Positions 1 to 5,524 of a stretch of DNA of 10,179 nucleotides are shown here, piece after piece. The stretch's first letter is position 1, and each line of letters begins with the position of its first letter. Origin of the DNA: Solimicrobium sp040544425 (GTDB lineage Bacteria; Pseudomonadota; Gammaproteobacteria; Burkholderiales; Burkholderiaceae_D); the NCBI GenBank assembly GCA_040544425.1, contig JBEONO010000049.1, positions 1 to 10,179 on the forward strand. Direction: 5' to 3'. The notes under the pieces were generated by a model that saw only the letters and a list, made by a program, of their open reading frames with translations, was not told where the DNA came from and searched no databases. The translations under genes and the position numbers were made by a program.

Positions 1-94
1 TTAAATCTTGACATGCGTTGCTCTCCATAATGATCAGGTCTGAAGAGTGCATGAAATTAATTGACGTTCATAGGTGGTAGCGCTGGACGGTTAC
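1..94 (-). mobile_element. IS66-like left end, reading off the window edge
   Basis: Read on the minus strand from 94, this begins GTAACCGTCCAGCGC, the GTAA-type terminus known for IS66-family elements. It runs through an untranslated leader to GGAGAG and an ATG at 14-12 (MSRF...), then leaves the window. It is an inverted copy of 273-363 with 88 of 91 positions identical (4-94 against 273-363; three mismatches cluster at 33-41). At the edge the two copies differ by TTT versus TTC in the fourth codon, so homology may continue outside. I infer an IS66-type element transcribed leftwards. The family call rests on the terminal bases and on the tnpA-like start seen in the other arm. Confidence 0.55.
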
Positions 95-272
95 GATTAG
101 TGCCCTACCCGTCGATTTAATTAACGTTGTGAGATTTATCGTTTTTAATATTGTATGTTTTGTTTCGTTAAATTGTTCGATCGCCCAATCTCTTCATTCG
201 TGGAGCGACATAAAAGTGAACCGACGAGGCGCAAAATCAAACAAATAATCCGATGGCAGATGAAGACTTAAA
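95..272. other. AT-rich spacer between two inverted arms
   Basis: This 178 bp stretch separates the two head-to-head arms. It is rich in A and T in its first half, with no convincing gene, iteron set or tRNA. The 8 bp next to each arm (95-102 GATTAGTG and 265-272 GACTTAAA) are not a matching target duplication, so the two arms are not the two ends of one simple insertion facing inward. One frame stays open for about 50 codons but lacks a start codon and a ribosome binding site. Confidence 0.5.
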
Positions 273-424
273 GTAACCGTCCAGCGCTACCACCTATGAA
301 CGTCAATTAATTTCATGCACTCTCCACACTTGATCATTATGGAGAGCAACGCATGTCAAGATTCGAATCCCTGATAAGCAAAGCAGACTGGCTGCAACAT
401 GTCAGCAGCTGGCAGGCGTCTGGC
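273..424 (+). mobile_element. IS66-like left-end fragment
   Basis: This starts GTAACCGTCC at 273 and carries the leader, GGAG at 341-344 and ATG at 353, continuing into about 24 codons of a tnpA-like frame. After roughly 420-424 the frame-2 protein loses sense and the coding signal moves to frame 1 (HEYKAMCAKLAAEHGF), which leads into the primase. I place the junction there by eye, to within about 20 bp. The arm 273-363 is the inverted partner of 4-94. Within the leader, CTCTCCA (320-326) and TGGAGAG (340-346) can pair. The fragment probably removed the upstream part of a mobilisation gene. Confidence 0.55.
353..424 (+). pseudogene. Truncated IS66-type accessory gene tnpA
   Basis: The start has a good ribosome binding site (GGAG, 8 bases before ATG 353). 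The first 24 residues contain ADWLQHVSSWQASG, matching the W..H...W..SG opening typical of IS66 TnpA (OrfA) proteins. The usual continuation with a C..HG motif and an aromatic end is missing; the frame runs on to a stop at 548-550 with composition typical of an out-of-frame shadow. Its stop overlaps the primase ATG 547 as ATGA, so ribosomes starting here could still deliver translation to the primase. Known: IS66 TnpA is a small accessory transposition protein. Inferred: this copy is non-functional. Confidence 0.5.
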
Positions 425-546
425 ATGAATACAAAGCCATGTGCGCAAAACTGGCCGCGGAACACGGCTTTACCATCAGCAACCCTGAACTGCAAAAAAG
501 CATTACCAGCGAGCGCGACAAGATCAGGCAGGAAAGGGAGCAAGCG

Positions 547-1632
547 ATGAAATCAGAGCATCTAAAAGACTTTGAAAAATACAGCCACGCAGTGGACGCG
601 GAGCGTTACCGCGTTACGTCAATCAAGATGCGCGACGACGGCAGCAAGCAGACATTCATCCTCGATAAAAAGGATGGTGTGACCAAGGGATTTACGCCGG
701 ATGACATGGCGCAGCGCACACCGGAAATGCAACGCTTGCAAAAGCGCGGAGAGAATATTTACTACACGCCACTGTCTGAATCGAAGCACCATATTTTGAT
801 TGACGACATGAACCGCGCCAAGCTCGATAAGTTCATTGCAGATGGCTACAAACCAGCGGTTATGCTGGAAAGCAGTCCTGGAAATTACCAGGCAATCGTG
901 ACAGTGCCAAAGCTCGGAACTGCCCATGATCGTGATGTTGGCAATCGACTCAGCGACCGACTGAACAAGGAATACGGCGACCCGAAATTATCGGGCTGCA
1001 TCCACCCGCACCGCGCACCAGCGTATCAGAATCGCAAGCCGAAACACCAGCGCGACGATGGTACTTTTCCAGAAGTGAAATTAATCAAGGCGGAAAAGCG
1101 CGAGTGTGACAAGACACTGAATTTATCCCACGAAATCGACGCGGAATATCAGAAGTTGGCACAGCAAAAAACGCAGCAAAAAGAGCGTGAACCAAAAGCG
1201 GAAATCAAGATTGACGCGCCAGCCGGCGGCGTGGCGCAAGCCTATCAAAAACATTATGAGGATGTGATTGCGCGGCAGCGTGGCGGCGCAATTGACCTAT
1301 CACGCGTTGACTCGATGATTGCCGTTCGACTGCGCGTCACAGGCTACCAGCAAGGCGAGATTGAAAGCGCGGTAAGGCAGTGTGCGCCGACCACGCGACC
1401 GGACGAGCAAGGCCGCGACTGGAACGACTACGCGCAGCGCACAGCGCGGTATGCGTTCAGCGGCAGCGGCGATCGGCAAGCCTTTGATCTTGGTAAGTAT
1501 CGCCAGCAGTGGGAGAAGTTGGAAGGTAGGGAACCAGTCAATCCGATACAGAAGCAGCAAGAAATTGTGCGGGAAGTGCAGCAAGAAAAGGTGCGTAAAA
1601 AAGAGCGCGGATATGACGGGCCAAGTCTTTGA
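547..1632 (+). CDS. repB: RepB'-type plasmid DNA primase (IncQ/RSF1010 MobA-RepB C-terminal family)
   Basis: The 361-residue product resembles RSF1010 RepB', the primase that makes primers at single-strand initiation sites during plasmid replication. Visible hallmarks are HHILIDDM (81-88) with the paired acidic residues D86 and D87, ESSPGNYQA (108-116) and QNRKPKH (161-167). A helical C-terminal part includes a IDLSRVDS segment. I chose ATG 547 because AGGAAAGGGAG lies just upstream and because RSF1010 RepB' also starts with MK at an internal site of mobA. The frame is open further upstream (to 334, first ATG at 439), reading a charged helical segment that fits the tail of a lost MobA relaxase, but ATG 439 has no ribosome binding site. 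A product starting at 439 would have 397 residues. No relaxase domain remains in the window. Confidence 0.8.
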   Translation: MKSEHLKDFEKYSHAVDAERYRVTSIKMRDDGSKQTFILDKKDGVTKGFTPDDMAQRTPEMQRLQKRGENIYYTPLSESKHHILIDDMNRAKLDKFIADGYKPAVMLESSPGNYQAIVTVPKLGTAHDRDVGNRLSDRLNKEYGDPKLSGCIHPHRAPAYQNRKPKHQRDDGTFPEVKLIKAEKRECDKTLNLSHEIDAEYQKLAQQKTQQKEREPKAEIKIDAPAGGVAQAYQKHYEDVIARQRGGAIDLSRVDSMIAVRLRVTGYQQGEIESAVRQCAPTTRPDEQGRDWNDYAQRTARYAFSGSGDRQAFDLGKYRQQWEKLEGREPVNPIQKQQEIVREVQQEKVRKKERGYDGPSL

Positions 1633-1694
1633 TGGCTTTGTAGCGTTTTGTGTGAGATACTTGTATTTCAATTTGTGTTTAGGAGAAAACAACC

Positions 1695-1925
1695 ATGAGC
1701 GCTGTTTCCATTCGCCTTCCCGATGATGTGTCCGTGCGGCTTCAAGACTTGGCGCAACTCACCGGGCGCAGCAAGACCTTTTACATGATCGAGGCTATCC
1801 GCGAGCATTTGGATGACCTTGAAGATTTGTACATTGCCGAAAAACGCTTGATTGAAATCCGGGCAGGCCGTAGCAAGACCTACAGCTTAGAAGAAGTGGA
1901 GCGCAGCCTTGGCTTGGCAGATTAA
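1695..1925 (+). CDS. relB: RelB-type antitoxin (ribbon-helix-helix)
   Basis: This 76-residue protein opens with a ribbon-helix-helix DNA-binding fold: strand MSAVSIRLP (1-9), helix around 12-22, TGRSKTFYM turn and a second helix to about 39. An acidic toxin-binding tail ends in LEEVERSLGLAD. This matches antitoxins that neutralise RelE and repress their own operon. AGGAG at 1681-1685 lies 9 bases before the ATG. A weak promoter candidate is TTGTAG (1638-1643) with TTGTAT (1661-1666), 17 bases apart. The gene overlaps relE by 17 bases, the usual coupling that ties toxin synthesis to antitoxin synthesis. Confidence 0.85.
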   Translation: MSAVSIRLPDDVSVRLQDLAQLTGRSKTFYMIEAIREHLDDLEDLYIAEKRLIEIRAGRSKTYSLEEVERSLGLAD

Positions 1926-2178
1926 ATTTGATGACGCTTCCAAGAAGGACTTGGCAAAGCTGGACAAGCAGATTGCTCAACGCATCACAGAATTTTTGCG
2001 CGAGCGTGTGGCCGTACTGGACGACCCGCGCAGCATTGGCGAAGCGCTCAAAGGCTCCAAGCTGGGCGAGTTCTGGAAGTACCGCGTTGGCGACTATCGA
2101 ATTATCAGCAGCATCGAGGACGGCGCTTTGCGCATCCTCGTTGTGAAAATTGGCAACCGACGCGAGGTGTACCGATGA
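1909..2178 (+). CDS. relE: RelE-family toxin, TTG start
   Basis: The 89-residue protein is of RelE/ParE fold and is expected to be a translation-dependent mRNA interferase. Visible are the N-terminal WQIKFDDASKKDLAKLD helix, the LKGSKLGEFWKYRVGDYRI strand region with conserved basic residues, and the C-terminal GNRREVYR. The Arg and Tyr near the end sit where RelE keeps catalytic residues. No ATG lies in frame near the start; TTG 1909 is chosen because it gives the normal family length and has GGAG at 1898-1901, 7 bases upstream. A rare start may help keep toxin below antitoxin. The pair stabilises the plasmid by post-segregational killing or growth arrest. Confidence 0.85.
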   Translation: MAWQIKFDDASKKDLAKLDKQIAQRITEFLRERVAVLDDPRSIGEALKGSKLGEFWKYRVGDYRIISSIEDGALRILVVKIGNRREVYR

Positions 2179-2429
2179 GCAGCTATGAAATCAATCCACG
2201 GCCAACCGAGCTTGGCGGCGGCTGGCGGCTTCGGTTGCTTGAGGATGGCGAGGAAGTCGGCGGCGGGGTGTTTCCCATTGAGGATGAGAACCCACAGCAG
2301 GGCGTGGACTGGTGGAGCCGGCTAGGGGTTCTGCGCCCAAACCGGCGGAATTTGTCCAACTGGGGGTACACCTCATCCTGGCGTCAGATGCAAAGCGGGG
2401 TTCCACGCCCAACGCCGCGAAATCTTTGA
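2175..2429 (+). CDS. Small hypothetical protein coupled to relE, C-terminus probably replaced
   Basis: The ATG overlaps the relE stop (ATGA at 2175-2178), so this is the third gene of the operon. The first 48 or so residues (PRPTELGGGWRLRLLEDGEE, then a Gly-rich VGGGVFP) have clear coding character and resemble a small plasmid protein of unknown role. From about base 2315 onward the product reads SRLGVLRPNRRN..., basic and low in conserved pattern, and the DNA there carries the 72 bp-spaced repeat. I infer that an insertion or recombination replaced the original end. No function can be assigned. Confidence 0.5.
   Translation: MSSYEINPRPTELGGGWRLRLLEDGEEVGGGVFPIEDENPQQGVDWWSRLGVLRPNRRNLSNWGYTSSWRQMQSGVPRPTPRNL
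2325..2412 (+). repeat. Spaced direct repeat GGGGTTCYRCGCCCAA
   Basis: The 16-base motif occurs at 2325-2340 and 2397-2412, differing at two adjacent central bases, with a 72 bp repeat distance. Weaker similarity continues a few bases after each copy (AACCGGCGGAA against AACGCCGCGAAA). The stretch 2313-2505 holds no gene that I trust apart from the tail of the preceding frame, and ends at the first miniature element. Confidence 0.45.
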
Positions 2430-2482
2430 CTCGTGCTTTTGAGTCTCGCAAACGATCCTTTGTGAGCATGGAAACTGAGAAT

Positions 2483-3835
2483 TTATGCGGTGTCAGCGGC
2501 AACATGGCTATTAATGCCCAACGCCCCGAAAAGGTCAAATTGACGTTTTCTCTGGTTGGTAAGTGCGAAAAGTCTACTTTTTGCACTCTTGCGGCTTCGG
2601 TTTCGATGGATTGAGGTATGGCTTGAAAGCGCTGCAAGAACTGTTGCGAGAATCAAAGTGCGAAAACAATGCAAATGCGACGAATTCTTGCACGAAAAAT
2701 CCTTATTTCCGCCTAATTTTACCTTTTCGGGGCGTTTGGCATTAATAGCCAGCTTGCTCTTGCCGGATGCAACCGCAGCCAATAGTTTCTTAGCGTCTCT
2801 TATGTAGAAAGTGACCTGATCGTTTTCACGGTTGTAGAGCATGCGGTATTCTGGAAGAACATCAGTCGAAGCAATCCCGATTGCCTGACTGCGAAATGAT
2901 CGAATATGACTATGTGCGCCGCATTTTTCGCGTAATAGCTCAAGCCCGATTGACCATGAAGCCTGCTTACCGCAGTGCTTGCGGGCCAGTTCGTAAAGAC
3001 GGCGCTCAAGGGGCTTACGAAGTCGGAAGTAGTTGCGGTGAATGGTCAATACCTCTTGCGCCTGAACCGCATTAAAAAGCCAATCAGACATGGTAACTTC
3101 AACTGCAATCATGCGTTCGTCATCTGGTGATTTTTCGATAATTTTCCATTTATCAATAAGGCCGAACCCTTCGCGCACTCGCGTCCCCCCCGTTCTGATA
3201 TCGGTTGTTATCGAGGTGCCACGCAAGCGCTCAAAGGCTTCGCTCAGCCTATAGTATTCATTCCCGCTCGTTGTCTTGTTTGTAGTGATCAGGAAGTCAT
3301 ACACGACAAAGCGCACGACCTTATTTTTTGCATCTTGTCGTCCACAGTTAATTGCTTCTGTCATCTGTGACACGATAAAGATTAAGACATCTTTATCGTG
3401 TTGCGTTGCTCGACCTTTTACGCTCGGCGTGACCGTCAAGGTTTTATTTCCGTCCTTGCTTTTCCAATGCCAAATGTTCAAATCTGGCTTGGTCGATAGC
3501 GTGAAGATCGGCGCTTCCATGCTTACGCCGTCGTCTTTCATGGCGTAGTCGAACATATCGCACAGGAAAAAATCCCGCTCGACGTGACGCACTGGCAAGA
3601 GCTTGGAGCGCTCGCGCTTGGCGTTGGCCGCATCGATCTCCACGTCGGCGCTGGAAGACGCCGGCAGCGTGTCGGCCGCCATTGCTGGCGTAGTCGCCAA
3701 TTCGTCCGACGATAACGGCGTGTCGCTGCCAGTATCGAATAGCTCGGGCTGCTTTGCTAGACGTTCCGCCGCCTTGGCTTGCCTGGTTGCATGCAAGCGA
3801 TTGAGAGCGTCATTAAGTGCCTTCGTTGACTTCAT
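2483..3835 (-). CDS. repA: Plasmid replication initiator RepA (RPA family), C-terminally extended through a MITE
   Basis: This is the initiator expected to bind the plasmid origin and recruit the host replisome. The product has 450 residues. About 1-362 are RepA: a variable basic N-terminus with FDTGSDTPLSSDE, then the conserved core KRERSKLLPVRHVERDFFLC, IFTLSTKPDLN, VTPSVKGRAT, FERLRGTSI and YFRLRKPLERRLYELARKHC, then a second winged-helix-like part to about 362. Residues about 362-443 are encoded by the miniature element and the last few by DNA beyond it. The start follows the ribbon-helix-helix stop by 3 bases with only a weak binding site (GAGT), so translation is probably coupled to it. 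A C7 run at 3185-3191 lies in the coding region without breaking the frame. Whether the tail removed native residues is not visible here. Confidence 0.85.
   Translation of the reverse strand: MKSTKALNDALNRLHATRQAKAAERLAKQPELFDTGSDTPLSSDELATTPAMAADTLPASSSADVEIDAANAKRERSKLLPVRHVERDFFLCDMFDYAMKDDGVSMEAPIFTLSTKPDLNIWHWKSKDGNKTLTVTPSVKGRATQHDKDVLIFIVSQMTEAINCGRQDAKNKVVRFVVYDFLITTNKTTSGNEYYRLSEAFERLRGTSITTDIRTGGTRVREGFGLIDKWKIIEKSPDDERMIAVEVTMSDWLFNAVQAQEVLTIHRNYFRLRKPLERRLYELARKHCGKQASWSIGLELLREKCGAHSHIRSFRSQAIGIASTDVLPEYRMLYNRENDQVTFYIRDAKKLLAAVASGKSKLAINAKRPEKVKLGGNKDFSCKNSSHLHCFRTLILATVLAALSSHTSIHRNRSRKSAKSRLFALTNQRKRQFDLFGALGINSHVAADTA
2506..2750 (-). mobile_element. MITE-like element, copy 1 (245 bp)
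   Basis: A 245 bp element with terminal inverted repeats of 36 bp (34 matching), starting GGCTATTAATGCC and continuing CGCCCCGAAAAGGT. It is in reverse orientation to the copy at 4694-4938; reverse-complemented, the two differ at only two sites (GAATTC/GAACTC and CAGAG/CAGCG). It holds no transposase gene and is too short for one. One frame across the whole element has no stop, which allows it to extend repA. No convincing target-site duplication flanks it (AACAT on the left, AGCTT on the right). The class of parent transposon is not clear to me. Confidence 0.8.
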
Positions 3836-3838
3836 TTT

Positions 3839-4036
3839 TTACTCATTTGAGTATATCTTCATAGCTTCAAGAATTAACTCAGTCATGGTTTTCTCCCTCT
3901 TGAGCGCCGCAGATTTCCACTTGTTGCGCAACGACTTAGCCACGTTCAGGTTAATGCGTACCTGCTCTTCTTCCATCAGTACGGATACCGCTGGGAGGTC
4001 GCGAACATTGCTTAATGGTTTGCTTTTCAAAGACAT
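3839..4036 (-). CDS. Small ribbon-helix-helix partition/regulatory protein (ParG-like)
   Basis: This 65-residue protein has a flexible N-terminal arm (1-24) followed by strand VRINLNV (26-32) and two helices (33-46 and 50-63), the arrangement of ParG-type centromere-binding repressors. It overlaps the end of parA by 10 bases and ends 3 bases before repA. In such cassettes the protein binds the centromere/operator, stimulates the ParA ATPase and represses the operon. The ATATACTCA-type half-sites before parA and before repA are its likely targets, although binding is inferred from position only. Confidence 0.75.
   Translation of the reverse strand: MSLKSKPLSNVRDLPAVSVLMEEEQVRINLNVAKSLRNKWKSAALKREKTMTELILEAMKIYSNE
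3841..3856. promoter_or_regulatory. Candidate operator before repA
   Basis: ACTCATTTGAGTATAT contains the palindrome ACTCA-TT-TGAGT and the half-site TGAGTATAT, also found before parA at 4684-4693 (ATGAGTATAT) and inverted at 4658-4667. It overlaps the last codons of the ribbon-helix-helix gene and sits a few bases before the repA start, so the same repressor could control both operon start and repA. Confidence 0.5.
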
Positions 4037-4659
4037 AATTTTCTCTCCAGCTCATCTACCAACAGATCAATTTCAGCCCTACCCGTCCTATCGGCAGTAT
4101 CGTAAATACTCAACCCGTCCGTTAGCGCCTGGGCGAACGCAACGCGGTTGCCGATCGTCGTTTCAAGCTGTTCGATGCCGTATTCATTCCAGTCGCCGGC
4201 CAAAACTTCCCTAGACAGGTTGGTAGAGCCGGAAACGCGATTCGCCAGAAATGCCGCAACGATCTTGCCGCCCACATCAATTTTTTGCTGGATGAGGCGC
4301 ACGGCTGCTGCAGATGCCCAAATGTCAGCGCCTGACGGCTGGATAACGATCAATGCAGCATCCGCAAAACGGATAACCGAAGCCGTCATTTTTTCGGCCT
4401 TGGCCGGTGTGTCAATGATCGCAATGTCGGCATCGATGCTTTTTAACGAGGCAAGCATTTCCGGCCGGTCGAGCGCGATCACGTTGGGAAGATTGGCATT
4501 TTCAGGACTAGCAGAGCGCCAGTCACGGGTAGTTCCCTGGGGGTCAGCATCGACCAAGATCACACGTTTTCCCTGTCTGTGCAGGCAAACCGCGATGTTC
4601 TGGCTTAGCGTTGATTTGCCGGTGCCACCCTTTTCGTTCAACAGCGCTATTATCTTCAT
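4027..4659 (-). CDS. parA: ParA-type partition ATPase (ParF-like, short Walker ATPase)
   Basis: The 210-residue protein is a deviant Walker ATPase that moves or positions plasmid copies on the nucleoid. It shows KGGTGKST (10-17) with the signature lysine, VDADPQG (36-42, Walker A'), and IAIIDTPA (79-86, Walker B). There is no N-terminal DNA-binding extension, as in the short ParF/Soj-like class that pairs with ribbon-helix-helix partners. The start at 4659 lies inside a palindromic operator; GAGG about 10 bases upstream is the only ribosome binding candidate. It heads the operon parA, ribbon-helix-helix gene, repA. It shares only the ATPase motifs with the second ParA at 5929-6570. Confidence 0.9.
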   Translation of the reverse strand: MKIIALLNEKGGTGKSTLSQNIAVCLHRQGKRVILVDADPQGTTRDWRSASPENANLPNVIALDRPEMLASLKSIDADIAIIDTPAKAEKMTASVIRFADAALIVIQPSGADIWASAAAVRLIQQKIDVGGKIVAAFLANRVSGSTNLSREVLAGDWNEYGIEQLETTIGNRVAFAQALTDGLSIYDTADRTGRAEIDLLVDELERKLCL

Positions 4660-4693
4660 ATACTCATGGCCTCATATAATGATATGAGTATAT
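4658..4693. promoter_or_regulatory. Nested palindromic operator at the parA start
   Basis: The outer arms ATATACTCAT (4658-4667) and ATGAGTATAT (4684-4693) are exact inverted repeats. Inside lies CTCATAT (4671-4677) and ATATGAG (4682-4688), a second inverted repeat with a 4-base spacer. The outer left arm overlaps the parA start codon and the right arm ends one base before the miniature element. The shared half-site with 3848-3856 suggests binding by the co-encoded ribbon-helix-helix protein, giving autorepression and possibly acting as the partition site. Confidence 0.6.
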
Positions 4694-4708
4694 GGCTATT
4701 AATGCCAA
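4679..4708 (-). promoter_or_regulatory. Candidate hybrid promoter for parA
   Basis: On the minus strand TTGGCA (4708-4703) lies in the terminal repeat of the miniature element and TATCAT (4684-4679) lies in the operator, with an 18-base spacer. A promoter here would take its -35 box from the mobile element and its -10 box from the partition region. This is a sequence match only, of moderate quality. Confidence 0.35.
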
Positions 4709-4938
4709 ACGCCCCGAAAAGGTAAAATTAGGCGGAAATAAGGATTTTTCGTGCAAGAACTCGTCGCATTTGCATTGTTTTCGCACTTTGATTCTCGCAA
4801 CAGTTCTTGCAGCGCTTTCAAGCCATACCTCAATCCATCGAAACCGAAGCCGCAAGAGTGCAAAAAGTAGACTTTTCGCACTTACCAACCAGCGAAAACG
4901 TCAATTTGACCTTTTCGGGGCGTTGGGCATTAATAGCC
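4694..4938 (+). mobile_element. MITE-like element, copy 2 (245 bp)
   Basis: Inverted copy of 2506-2750, same length and differing at 2 of 245 positions, with the same imperfect 36 bp terminal inverted repeats. Inside, GCAAGAACT (4753-4761) and AGTTCTTGC (4802-4810) can form a 9 bp stem, and AAAAGT-AG-ACTTTT occurs at 4863-4876. Flanks are TATAT on the left and TACTA on the right, which is not a clear target duplication. The near identity of the copies points to recent duplication or ongoing sequence exchange. Confidence 0.8.
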
Positions 4939-4993
4939 TACTACGCACAAGGGGTGTTATGTTAAGCAACTGTGCATATTCAATCAATGCTGG

Positions 4994-5022
4994 TTGCCAA
5001 TCTATGATTAATTGGTTATAGT
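4994..5022 (+). promoter_or_regulatory. Sigma70-type promoter of the antitoxin-toxin operon
   Basis: TTGCCA (4994-4999) and TATAGT (5017-5022) are separated by 17 bases, upstream of the antitoxin start at 5057. CCAAT (4997-5001) and ATTGG (5011-5015) form a short inverted repeat within the spacer region that could be part of an operator. The rest of 4939-5056 shows no gene. Confidence 0.55.
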
Positions 5023-5056
5023 CATACTCACTATTTCAACGCATAAAGGTGCAGTC

Positions 5057-5524
5057 ATGGCAATTACCCACGACACTATCGACCATATGACCCTTGAACG
5101 GCTCGTCGAGGCCGGAGCCGTACGCGGCGCGGACGTGATCGGTCACGCCGGAGGCTGGGGCGTTATCGTCAAGTACGGCATGACCGAGCGGGCGCTGGCC
5201 GCCAGGCGCGGAGCCGTGCGGACGTTCCGCAAGTTTGAAACGCTGGTAAGCTATCTCAAGGGTATCGGCATTTCCGATTACCACGTTCACGCCGCCGATT
5301 TTGACCCGGCAGGCATGAAGACAACGCGGGTTCGTCCAGACGCATCAGAACGGATGCGTAGTGCGTTCGAGGCCAAGGCGCATACCGATTGGGTGCGCGA
5401 AAAGGTCGCCGCGTCGTTGGCCGATCCGCGCCCTAACCTCTCCCATGAACAAGTGATGGCCGACGCGCAAGCGGTGATCGATGCCAAACGGAAGCAGCAT
5501 GCCACGCGCAAAGCCGCGCTATGA
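5057..5524 (+). CDS. Antitoxin with PaaA2-like C-terminus and an extra N-terminal domain
   Basis: The 155-residue protein has two parts. Residues 109-143 (HTDWVREKVAASLADPRP, then SHEQVMADAQAVID) match the toxin-binding region of PaaA2-type antitoxins that pair with ParE2. Residues 1-92 form a separate, well-conserved-looking domain (LVEAGAVRGADVIG, GGWGVIVKYG, RTFRKFETLVSYLKGIG) that I do not recognise; it may bind DNA or another partner. ATG 5057 is chosen because AAAGGT (5045-5050) precedes it; an upstream frame from 5012 has no such site. The gene overlaps the toxin start by 26 bases. PaaA2 itself is a short protein, so the long N-terminal half is unusual. Confidence 0.7.
   Translation: MAITHDTIDHMTLERLVEAGAVRGADVIGHAGGWGVIVKYGMTERALAARRGAVRTFRKFETLVSYLKGIGISDYHVHAADFDPAGMKTTRVRPDASERMRSAFEAKAHTDWVREKVAASLADPRPNLSHEQVMADAQAVIDAKRKQHATRKAAL

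Larger units (their letters stand above)
2506..4938. mobile_element. Possible MITE-bracketed composite unit carrying a replicon
   Basis: Two near-identical inverted miniature elements enclose exactly one complete parA, ribbon-helix-helix, repA operon with its operators (2433 bp in all). The geometry is that of a composite transposon moved in trans by an absent transposase, or of an invertible segment. No duplication is visible at the outer flanks (AACAT and TACTA), so transposition as a unit is not demonstrated. Confidence 0.35.

Noticed and set aside
4..363. A single 360 bp miniature transposon with 91 bp terminal inverted repeats
   Set aside because: The GTAACC tips lie at the inner ends (94 and 273), and each arm runs outward into a start codon. 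The polarity is that of two elements facing away from each other, not of one element with outer tips.
4..363. Paired ssiA/ssiB-type primase initiation sites as in RSF1010
   Set aside because: The inverted pair next to a RepB'-type primase is suggestive, but the arms carry ribosome binding sites and coding starts and no strong hairpin shared by both arms. The IS66-end reading explains more.
353..550. A complete 65-residue gene coupled to the primase
   Set aside because: The start is real-looking, but the second half (NWPRNTALPSATLNCKK) reads as the out-of-frame shadow of frame 1. It is listed as a truncated tnpA instead.
2406..2522. Integron attC-like boxes (GCCCAAC at 2406-2412 and 2516-2522)
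   Set aside because: No matching GTTRRRY partner at attC spacing and no imperfect palindrome between them. The second copy is simply part of the MITE terminal repeat.
2191..2637. Minus-strand open frame of 148 codons
   Set aside because: It runs through the relBE-linked gene, the repeat stretch and the MITE on the opposite strand, with no binding site and no recognisable domain. It is a shadow.
4148..4687. Plus-strand 179-codon open frame opposite parA
   Set aside because: The minus-strand ParA has clear ATPase motifs across the same bases; the plus frame has shadow composition.
4664..4888. Open frames inside the MITE copies encoding 60-109 residues
   Set aside because: They appear in both copies because the DNA is duplicated. 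They lack binding sites and depend on flanking ATG codons, so they are not treated as genes.
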